A stretch of 8,043 nucleotides of DNA from an uncultured Verrucomicrobiota bacterium (GTDB lineage: Bacteria; Verrucomicrobiota; Kiritimatiellia; RFP12; UBA3636): positions 1 through 8,043 of the forward strand of contig CAMOEO010000131.1 of NCBI GenBank assembly GCA_946612175.1. Direction: 5' to 3'. Below the pieces are notes generated by a model. The model ran no database searches, was not told where the DNA came from, and saw only the letters and a list, made by a program, of their open reading frames with translations. This document shows, piece by piece, positions 1 to 5,416 of the stretch. The position numbers and the translations under genes were made by a program. Position 1 is the stretch's first letter; each line of letters begins with the position of its first letter.

Positions 1-120
1 CGTCCGCGACCACAGGCTCGTCCGCGACCACAGGCTCGTCCGCGACCACGGGCTCGTCGTCCGCGACCACGGGCTCGTCGTCCGCGACCACGGGCTCGTC
101 GTCCGTGACCACGGGCTCGT
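1..120 (-). repeat. In-frame coding tandem repeat (two 18-bp and four 21-bp units)
   Basis: Two identical 18-bp units occupy 1-18 and 19-36. Four 21-bp units follow at 37-57, 58-78, 79-99 and 100-120; the first three are identical and the fourth differs by one base (cgtccgtgac). All lengths are multiples of three, so copy changes keep the reading frame. They encode EPVVAD and DEPVVAD(T)-type units on the minus strand. The array touches the window edge, so its true copy number is unknown. Confidence 0.95.
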
Positions 121-556
121 CGTCCGCGGGCTCGGCCGCGGGAGCCTCCTCGACGGCCGTCTCGATCACGGGGGACTCGATGGAGGGCTCGTCCTCGCCG
201 AGATCCACCTCGGGGGCGTCGGCTGCGACCTCCGCCGGAGGGTCGGGCTCCTCCGCGGGGGCGGGCGGCGCCGCGACGCCGGCCTCGTCGGCGGCGAGGT
301 CGACCAGATCGTTCAGGAAGGAGTCGCCCTCGTCGATCGCGGCCACGGGAGCCGCGGTCTCCTCGACCGACTCCTCGACCGTCTCTTCGGTCTCTTCGGC
401 GGGTTCGCCGAGACCGGTGTCGAGCGCGTCGAGGTCAAGGTCGAGGTCGGCGACCTGGCCGACATTGAACACGGCCTTGGGGGTTTCGGCCGCGAGGGCG
501 AGGGCGGCGCCGAGAACGAGTGTGGCGAGCGCGCCGGTGAGTTTCGTTGGTTTCAT
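1..556 (-). CDS. Exported acidic repeat protein, N-terminal part, in the PilQ/secretin position of the operon
   Basis: The 185 codons inside the window begin with an ATG at 556 and run off the left edge. AGGAG at 567-571 lies 10 nt upstream, which supports this start. Residues 1-22 form a Sec signal peptide (MKPTK, then a hydrophobic Ala/Leu core, probable cleavage at LALA-AETPK). The mature part is strongly acidic and low in complexity: LDLDLDALD at 38-46, an EETEETVEESVEE stretch around 54-67, Pro/Ala/Glu-rich linkers, then tandem EPVVADD/EPVVAD repeats from about residue 145. No folded domain is visible yet. It is the last gene seen in the operon, 63 nt after the preceding one. In pilMNOPQ operons, and in the Akkermansia Amuc_1098-1102 locus as I recall it, this slot encodes an outer-membrane secretin. 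A secretin with a long disordered N-terminal extension is therefore my best inference, but no secretin sequence is visible. It could instead be a separate periplasmic or wall-spanning acidic protein. Confidence 0.75.
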   Translation of the reverse strand, partial: MKPTKLTGALATLVLGAALALAAETPKAVFNVGQVADLDLDLDALDTGLGEPAEETEETVEESVEETAAPVAAIDEGDSFLNDLVDLAADEAGVAAPPAPAEEPDPPAEVAADAPEVDLGEDEPSIESPVIETAVEEAPAAEPADDEPVVTDDEPVVADDEPVVADDEPVVADEPVVADEPVVAD

Positions 557-579
557 CCTGATGAGACTCCTGGTGAGAA

Positions 580-599
580 GGGAGAGGGAGGGAAGGGGG
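580..599 (+). other. G-quadruplex motif in the gap between operon genes 4 and 5
   Basis: The plus strand has four G-tracts, GGG (580-582), GGG (586-588), GGG (590-592) and GGGGG (595-599), with loops of 3, 1 and 2 nt. This fits the classical intramolecular G4 pattern. The plus strand is the template for the leftward operon, so the mRNA is a C/U-rich stretch just ahead of the AGGAG site of the last gene. The motif is seen directly. Any effect on transcription, such as polymerase pausing that lowers expression of the last gene, is inference. Confidence 0.55.
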
Positions 600-619
600 T
601 GTGGAAGGGAATCGCGGGG

Positions 620-1663
620 CTATCGGGCGGGAATGTCGAGGGTCTTGTCGGCCGAGACGCGGAGGACGCGGGCGGTGCCGGCGGCGCGGTCGACCGAGAG
701 CAGGCGGAAGGTCTCGCCGTCGAACTCGAAGGTCTCGTTGCGCTTGGCGGAGTAGGACTTCCCCTCGGCGTCCTTCAAGCAGACGAACGTGGCCTCGTAG
801 ACCTCGGAGACGGGCTCCTTCCCGGTCTTGAGCACGATCTTGTCGGCGCCGTTGGAGAGGGTGAGCGTGACGACGTCGACGCGGTGCTTGCCGGTCTCGT
901 TGGCGACCTCCTCGTTGACGATGGAGTAGTCCTCGAGCGAGAAGCCCGTCTTCTCGAGCGCGTCGCCCTTTCCGATCCAGAACGGATCGCGGGCGCCCGG
1001 GCGCGTGACGGCGAAGGCGTAGGAGCCGTCCCGCTTCATGCGCTTGGACCCGGTCATGCGGTAGGGGAACGGGGCGACCTCGATGCGGTCGACGCGGAGG
1101 AAGTCGAACTTGGGAGGATGGCTTGCGGGGTCGCGCGGATCGGTCTCGGCGCGGAACTCCTCGATGTTGGTGAAGCCGTCGCCGTCGGCGTCGAGGTCCG
1201 CGTCGGCGGCCTCGAACGGATTGAGCTGGTGCTTCTTCTCCCACTCGTCGGGGATGCCGTCCTGGTCGGAGTCCCAGTCCTTGTCGTCGCCGGCGATCTC
1301 GTCGGGCTGCTTCGCGCCGCACCAGGGGCAGTTGTCGTCGAGAAGCGCGATGGGCTGCTCGCACTTGATGCAGGAGACGCGCTCGGGGGGGACGAGGAAG
1401 GCGACGTTGGTGCCGGCCATCTCGTACGGATTCCCCGCGGCGGCGAGGGCGACCTCGAACCGATGGGGGGAGAGGGAGGGCAGGTCGGGATTCGCGGGGG
1501 AGAGCCCGGCGACCTGGGCGTCGAACCGCGCGGACTCCTCGCGGGCGGAGCCGGAGAGCGCGACGAGGGCGCCGATCGTCCCGATCAGGGCCGCGAGGGA
1601 GACCACGAGCAGCAGCTTGTCGTAGTTCGCGGAGAGGAAGTCGGATTTCTTGGAGGCGGCCAT
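620..1663 (-). CDS. Single-pass envelope protein with four-cysteine knuckle and calcium-type repeats; PilP-position protein, Amuc_1099-like by context
   Basis: This protein has 347 residues. A short Lys-bearing N-terminus (1-16) is followed by one membrane helix at about 17-36, so the rest should be periplasmic. Two CxxC pairs (C98, C101, C112, C115) form a zinc-ribbon-like knuckle. Residues 129-170 carry two thrombospondin type 3-like, EF-hand-like acidic loops: DSDQDGIPDEWE at 131-142 and DLDADGDGF at 156-164, the latter followed by TNIEEF. These probably bind calcium. The C-terminal region (about 185-347) alternates beta-type segments. Its end (LKDAEGKSYSAKRN, then FDGETFRLLSV) loosely resembles the small beta domain of PilP/GspC proteins, which contacts the secretin; this is a weak visual match. 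The start is firm: the ATG at 1663 is preceded by GGGGAGGT (1672-1679) with 8 nt between, and this site lies inside the end of the upstream gene, whose stop is only 3 nt away. The operon order puts it in the PilP slot. The cysteine knuckle on the periplasmic side is unusual. Confidence 0.85.
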   Translation of the reverse strand: MAASKKSDFLSANYDKLLLVVSLAALIGTIGALVALSGSAREESARFDAQVAGLSPANPDLPSLSPHRFEVALAAAGNPYEMAGTNVAFLVPPERVSCIKCEQPIALLDDNCPWCGAKQPDEIAGDDKDWDSDQDGIPDEWEKKHQLNPFEAADADLDADGDGFTNIEEFRAETDPRDPASHPPKFDFLRVDRIEVAPFPYRMTGSKRMKRDGSYAFAVTRPGARDPFWIGKGDALEKTGFSLEDYSIVNEEVANETGKHRVDVVTLTLSNGADKIVLKTGKEPVSEVYEATFVCLKDAEGKSYSAKRNETFEFDGETFRLLSVDRAAGTARVLRVSADKTLDIPAR

Positions 1664-1666
1664 GGT

Positions 1667-2740
1667 CTAGTACCTCCCCTGGGTTTCGTTGCCGGCGTCC
1701 GAGGGGGCGGCGCCGACGAAGTAGACGTCGACGAAGACCGTCGCCATGACGGGGGCCTCGCGGAGCGGACCGGAGACCATCCGCGAGGAGCGGGGCGGCG
1801 GACGCGTGAGGATGCCGGGCGCGGCGGGCTCCTCCTCCGAGGAGGACGAGCGGGAGGGGCGGGAGCCCTCCTTCGTCGCCTCCGCGCGCTCGTCGGGGAA
1901 GACGGCGTCGGGGCCGAGCTTCTCGATCGTCAGGCCGGACACGGCGGCGTAGGGCGACAGGGCGTCCACGCGGTCGAGGAAGGCGAGCAGCGCGCGCTCC
2001 TTGGCGGAGAAGCGGAAGCCGAAGCGCTCGATGTCGTAGGTCACGGCGCCGGGCGGGGGCGGCGGGGGCGTGACGACGAGCGGGACGGACAGGGCGCGGC
2101 CCGCGCCGGGGCGCCGCCGCCCGCGGGAGGAGGACGAGGAGCCGGAGGAGGACGACGAGGACGCCGAGGCGCCGCCGGAGCCGCGCTCGAACACGTCGCG
2201 GGAGACGGCGTCGAGGTGCAGGATGCCGGAGTCGTAGAGCTGGCGCACGAGCAGGTCGACGAGGCGGACCTGGCGCAGCAGGCGCGGCACGTGCTGGGAC
2301 TGGGCGGGATGGCTGTCGGAGTAGAACTCGAAGCCGAAGGCGGACTCGGGGTCGGCCGTCGGCGCGCCGTCCTCGGCGATCGGGGCGTCCGCGCGGAGCG
2401 CCTCGATCGTCTGCTCGCGGAGCTGGCTGAAATCGCCGGACGTGGCCAGGGCGGGCTCCAGCCCCGCGGCCCAGTCGTTGGTTCCGGCCGAAAGCGCCTC
2501 CGCGATGCCGACGACCCAGTTGGTGGCAGCGGCGTAGTTCTCGCCGGCGCGCACGATGTTGGCGGCGCTCGGGAAGACGGCGCCCTGGTAGATGCGGCGG
2601 AGCTTCGCGAAGGCGGCGTCGCGGTCCTCGCGCGCCGCGGAGGAGCGGCCGAGGGCGACGGCCATGAACGCGGCGGAGCCGAGGACGAGCAGCGCCGAGA
2701 CGGCGCCGCCGGCGATCAGGACGATGTTGTTCTTCTTCAT
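1667..2740 (-). CDS. Amuc_1100-like type IV pilus-associated membrane protein (PilO position)
   Basis: This protein has 357 residues. It starts with a short cytoplasmic MKKNN, then a membrane helix at 6-30, and an amphipathic Arg/Ala-rich helix to about 50; the rest is periplasmic. Residues 135-180 (FGFEFYSDSHPAQSQ, then RLVDLLVRQLYDSGILHL) match the pattern I recall from Akkermansia Amuc_1100 (LGFQVYSTQAPS, then INSLVNKLAECGL). The C-terminus VFVDVYFV (335-342) also resembles the last strand of that protein. A Ser-rich linker (about 192-205) with a following basic patch, and a six-Pro run (225-230), separate two predicted alpha/beta lobes. A second Ser/Glu stretch lies at 298-304. The overall plan (one N-terminal helix, coil, ferredoxin-like lobes) is that of PilO/GspM proteins, and the gene follows the PilMN gene as pilO would. 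Its ATG overlaps the upstream TGA (ATGA), with GGAGG about 10 nt before it, so the two genes are translationally coupled. The longer in-frame upstream extension is Arg-rich antisense-type noise and is rejected. Family assignment is from memory of one protein, hence moderate confidence. Confidence 0.8.
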   Translation of the reverse strand: MKKNNIVLIAGGAVSALLVLGSAAFMAVALGRSSAAREDRDAAFAKLRRIYQGAVFPSAANIVRAGENYAAATNWVVGIAEALSAGTNDWAAGLEPALATSGDFSQLREQTIEALRADAPIAEDGAPTADPESAFGFEFYSDSHPAQSQHVPRLLRQVRLVDLLVRQLYDSGILHLDAVSRDVFERGSGGASASSSSSSGSSSSSRGRRRPGAGRALSVPLVVTPPPPPPGAVTYDIERFGFRFSAKERALLAFLDRVDALSPYAAVSGLTIEKLGPDAVFPDERAEATKEGSRPSRSSSSEEEPAAPGILTRPPPRSSRMVSGPLREAPVMATVFVDVYFVGAAPSDAGNETQGRY

Positions 2741-4563
2741 GGAGCGGGTTCCTCCTCGACGCCGTCGTCGGCGGCGTCCTCGGATTCGTCCTCCGGCTCC
2801 GCGTCGTCGCCGGGGGCGGGCTCCTCGGGGATCCAGCTCGCGTCGGGGCGCCCGAGCGGGCGGGCCAGCGAGGCCTCGACCACCATCTCGGTGACGCGGT
2901 TGTTCTGGACGGGGCCCTCCTTGACGACCTTCGCCTCGGCGAAGAGCGCGGGGCGGAGGGCGAGGAGGTTGTTGCACAGGAACTCTCCCGCGGAGCCGGC
3001 GCGCACGGCGCCCTTCGTCCTGCGGTTGGCGGCGACGCGGCGGTCGAGCTCGCCCTTGAAGCCGGAGACGGAGAGCCTGAGCGTGGGGGCGGCGGGGGCG
3101 GCGGCGGCGTCCCGGTCAGACGGAGACGCCGCCTGCGGGGCGCGGAACTCGAGCGAGGTGATCCACATGCCGGGAAGCATCGCGGAGCGGATCGCGTCGA
3201 GCATCTCGGGGTAGGCCGCGCGGGACGCCGCGATCGCGGCGCCGTCGTCCACCTTGGCGACGGCCGCGCGCACGTCCGAGTCCACCGCGGAGAGGCGGCG
3301 CTGCTCCTTCTCGAGGGCCGCGGTGCGCGCCTTGAGCGCCTCCGCGGACTCCTCGTAGCGCGAGGCGAGCCCGTTGGCGTGGACGCCCCAGGCGAGGAAG
3401 GTGAGCACCAGGCCGGCCACGGCGGCGCCGAAGAACGGCAGGCGGCGGCGGAAGCGGCGCTCCTCCGCGATGGCGGGCGGGATGAGGTTGATCTCGACCG
3501 GGCACCGGGCGCAGCCGCGCAGGGCGAGGCCCGTCGAGGGCGCCATCAGGAAGAGGCCCACCGAGTCCTCCTCCAGGCCCTGCGCGACGGAGAGGCCGGA
3601 GAAGGGGTTGAGCAGCTCCGCCTCCACGCCGAGCTTCTCGGCGAAGAAGGTGTCCATGTGGCGCAGCAGCGAGGAGCCGCCGGTGAGGAGCACGCGGTCC
3701 GGGGCGGAGCCGCCCTGCTGCGAGCGGTAGAAGTTGATGGAGCGGTTGACCTCGGAGTGGAGGCGCGTCGCGACGTTGCGGACGATCTTGGAGACGCGGT
3801 CGGCCGTCTCGTCGTCCGTCACCGCGTAGGTGCCGCCCAGCGCGACGAAGCCGATCTCCTTCTTGAGGCGCTCCGCCTCCGCCGGCTCGACGCCGAGGCC
3901 GCGGGCGATCTCGTGGGTGATCGTGTTGCCCGCGATCGGGATCGTGCGCATGAAGACCTTGTCGCCCTCCGCGAAGACGAGGTTCGTCGCGCGGGCGCCG
4001 ATGTCCAGCGCGAGCGTGCAGCCCTCGGCCTCGGGGTAGTTGAAGCGCACGGCGTTGTAGAGCGCGATCGGCGCGGCGTCCACCTGCGCGAGCGGCAGGC
4101 CCGTCGCCTCGGCGAGGGCCGCGACGTCCTGCGCGGTGTCGGACTTCGTGGCGACGATGAGCGCATCGAGCTCCCCGGTCGCCGGGTCCGCCCCGAGCTT
4201 CCAGTAGTCCCAGACGACCTGGTCGAGCGGGAACGGAAGGTTCTCCGCCGCCTCTTCGCGGATCATGGAGTCGACCATGTCCGCGGTGGCCGCGGGGATC
4301 TTCATGAAGCGGGGGAACACCGTCTGCCCCGGGAGGCAGACGTGCAGGGGCGCGGGCTTGATCCCGCGCGCCGCCATCATCTCGCGGACGGCGTCCGCGA
4401 GGACGAGGAAGGAATCGCCCGACGCGGAGCCCGCCTCGAGGGGGTCGCGCTCGGCGACGGCGTAGGCCGTCAGCACCGGGGACGGGCCCTTGCAGGAGAA
4501 CTCGCCCAGGACGATCTTGCTGGCTCCGACGTCCAGCGTGAGGATGCGGTCGTTCGAGAACAC
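2737..4563 (-). CDS. pilM: PilM-PilN fusion: actin-like type IV pilus assembly ATPase joined to its membrane partner
   Basis: This protein has 608 residues, against roughly 350 for PilM and 200 for PilN. Residues 1-340 are a PilM/FtsA-type actin fold. They show a phosphate-1 loop TLDVGASKIVLGEF (9-22), a PilM-typical segment NLPFPLDQVVWDYW (108-121), a second phosphate loop LALDIGARATNLVF (184-197) and an adenosine loop LLTGGSSLL (292-300). After a short linker with two cysteines (C351, C354) comes VEINLIPP (356-363), which corresponds to the INLLP peptide with which free PilN docks on PilM. Next come a basic stretch (369-374), a membrane helix at about 376-393, a coiled coil at about 400-435 and a periplasmic domain typical of PilN (MLPGMWITSLEF, 462-473; TLRLSVSGF, 494-502). 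An acidic Pro/Glu/Asp tail (579-608) ends the protein. The GTG start at 4563 shares one base with the previous stop (TAGTG), which indicates coupled translation. The role is cytoplasmic and inner-membrane scaffolding of a pilus or secretion machine. The fusion would fix PilM and PilN at 1:1. Confidence 0.92.
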   Translation of the reverse strand: MFSNDRILTLDVGASKIVLGEFSCKGPSPVLTAYAVAERDPLEAGSASGDSFLVLADAVREMMAARGIKPAPLHVCLPGQTVFPRFMKIPAATADMVDSMIREEAAENLPFPLDQVVWDYWKLGADPATGELDALIVATKSDTAQDVAALAEATGLPLAQVDAAPIALYNAVRFNYPEAEGCTLALDIGARATNLVFAEGDKVFMRTIPIAGNTITHEIARGLGVEPAEAERLKKEIGFVALGGTYAVTDDETADRVSKIVRNVATRLHSEVNRSINFYRSQQGGSAPDRVLLTGGSSLLRHMDTFFAEKLGVEAELLNPFSGLSVAQGLEEDSVGLFLMAPSTGLALRGCARCPVEINLIPPAIAEERRFRRRLPFFGAAVAGLVLTFLAWGVHANGLASRYEESAEALKARTAALEKEQRRLSAVDSDVRAAVAKVDDGAAIAASRAAYPEMLDAIRSAMLPGMWITSLEFRAPQAASPSDRDAAAAPAAPTLRLSVSGFKGELDRRVAANRRTKGAVRAGSAGEFLCNNLLALRPALFAEAKVVKEGPVQNNRVTEMVVEASLARPLGRPDASWIPEEPAPGDDAEPEDESEDAADDGVEEEPAP

Positions 4564-5222
4564 TAGCGGCTCACTTCGTAGGTGTCGATGTCAACGAGCT
4601 GGAACGGCGTCTTCATCCGGTCCAGGAGGTAGCCGTCGCGGCGGGCGACGTTGGCCCCTTCCATGATCTTCGGGTTCGCCCACCACTTCTCCTGCCCGCG
4701 GAGAGGGCCGTCCGTCTGCGATTCGGCGGCGACGACCCTGCCGCCCACGGAGATCTCGGCCGCGAAGCCGATCACCTTCCCGAAGCGCTTCAGGGCGGCG
4801 GGCTTGAGCACGGCGCCCGCCCTGTGGTCGCGGCCCTGCTCGATGTCCGCGTACTCCACCGAGGTCTGGAAGACGCTGATCGACTTCTCGCCCGGCTTGA
4901 GCTGCCCCTGGGGTTTCATCATCACGACCGTGTAGGTCACCGTCAGCGAGTCGATCCACTCGGGCGCCGTCGCGAACGACACGTCGAACACGCCCCAGAT
5001 CTTCGACTTCTGGGAGGTCTTCCCGTCGACGCCCTTCGCCTTCTGCGCCATGTCGTGGCCCAGGTCCGAGAGCTTGATGATCTTGACCTCGCCCTCGGTG
5101 GCGCCCGCCGGACCGGCGGGGGGGCGGGGCGGGAGCGGCTGCTGCGCGAGGACCGCGACGGACGCCAGCGCCGCGAGGGCGGCGGACAGCGGGCGGAGGC
5201 GCTGGGAAAAGTGGTTCTTCAT
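4563..5222 (-). CDS. Exported beta-rich protein, first gene of the pilus-like operon (Amuc_1102-like position)
   Basis: This protein has 219 residues. The N-terminus is a Sec signal peptide (MKNHFSQRLR, hydrophobic Ala/Leu/Val core 11-25, probable cleavage at LA-QQ after residue 26), followed by a Pro-rich linker (29-40). The mature part has no cysteine and alternates strand-like segments (IWGVFDVSF 75-83, SLTVTYTVVMM 92-102, SISVFQTSVEY 114-124, VIGFAAEISV 150-159, FQLVDIDTYEV 207-217), which suggests a beta-sandwich. I do not recognise a family from motifs. By position next to the PilM-like gene it corresponds to Akkermansia Amuc_1102, which I recall as having an immunoglobulin-like fold, but I cannot confirm homology. 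The ATG at 5222 is chosen because AAGGA (5231-5235) lies 8 nt upstream and the signal peptide begins there. The in-frame extension to 5312 would run through the promoter and leader. Its TAG stop overlaps the GTG of the PilMN gene by one base. Confidence 0.82.
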   Translation of the reverse strand: MKNHFSQRLRPLSAALAALASVAVLAQQPLPPRPPAGPAGATEGEVKIIKLSDLGHDMAQKAKGVDGKTSQKSKIWGVFDVSFATAPEWIDSLTVTYTVVMMKPQGQLKPGEKSISVFQTSVEYADIEQGRDHRAGAVLKPAALKRFGKVIGFAAEISVGGRVVAAESQTDGPLRGQEKWWANPKIMEGANVARRDGYLLDRMKTPFQLVDIDTYEVSR

Positions 5223-5230
5223 GCGTGTGT

Positions 5231-5235
5231 TCCTT
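5231..5235 (-). promoter_or_regulatory. Shine-Dalgarno site fixing the start of the first operon gene
   Basis: AAGGA on the minus strand with an 8-nt spacer to the ATG at 5222. It decides in favour of the 219-residue protein with a signal peptide at its very N-terminus, over a longer open frame starting at 5312. Confidence 0.7.
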
Positions 5236-5262
5236 GAGGGGGGTGGCGCGGAAATCCTGCCC

Positions 5263-5280
5263 AGAGGGCTTGTGCCCCCT
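5263..5280 (-). promoter_or_regulatory. Stem-loop in the 5' leader of the pilus-like operon
   Basis: On the minus strand AGGGGGC (5280-5274) pairs with GCCCTCT (5269-5263) around an ACAA loop, giving 7 base pairs including one G-U pair. It lies a few bases downstream of the predicted transcription start and about 27 nt before the Shine-Dalgarno site. It may only stabilise the mRNA 5' end. No T-run follows, so it is not an intrinsic attenuator. Confidence 0.4.
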
Positions 5281-5291
5281 GTGCGTGGCAG

Positions 5292-5320
5292 ATGGTAGCC
5301 CATTGCGGACAAGAATTCAA
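5292..5320 (-). promoter_or_regulatory. Sigma70-type promoter of the pilus-like operon
   Basis: On the minus strand TTGAAT (5320-5315) and TACCAT (5297-5292) are separated by exactly 17 nt. Transcription would start near 5285, giving a leader of about 63 nt. It is divergent from the transketolase promoter, with the two -35 elements facing each other about 25 bp apart. Confidence 0.6.
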
Positions 5321-5345
5321 CGAAAAAATGGAGAGGGGCGTCCGT

Positions 5346-5374
5346 TTGTCAAATCGAAACGTCTGTGCTATGCT
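5346..5374 (+). promoter_or_regulatory. Sigma70-type promoter of the transketolase gene
   Basis: TTGTCA (5346-5351) and TATGCT (5369-5374) are separated by 17 nt, a near-consensus pair in otherwise very GC-rich DNA. The start would be near 5381, leaving a leader of about 36 nt. A T7 run (5374-5380) and a T5 run (5384-5388) flank the presumed start; these could allow slippage or modulate promoter escape, but that is speculative. Confidence 0.72.
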
Positions 5375-5403
5375 TTTTTTCCGTTTTTCCACCCCCGATC
5401 CGC

Positions 5404-5407
5404 GGAG
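5404..5407 (+). promoter_or_regulatory. Shine-Dalgarno site fixing the transketolase start
   Basis: GGAG lies 9 nt upstream of the ATG at 5417. Together with the promoter at 5346-5374, which would fall inside any longer reading, it supports the 666-residue protein over the in-frame extension beginning at 5225. Confidence 0.65.
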
Positions 5408-5416
5408 CCAGAACCC

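Noticed and set aside
1..120. CRISPR-like array
   Set aside because: Repeats are directly adjacent without spacers, are in frame, and continue the reading frame of an exported protein.
599..3214. Very long plus-strand open frame (871 codons) antisense to the operon
   Set aside because: It is Gly/Arg/Val/Glu-rich noise from GC-rich antisense codons, lacks domains, and overlaps three well-supported minus-strand genes.
5225..5416. N-terminal extension of transketolase starting at 5225
   Set aside because: It would include the gene's own promoter and the divergent operon leader; a Shine-Dalgarno site and family length support the start at 5417.
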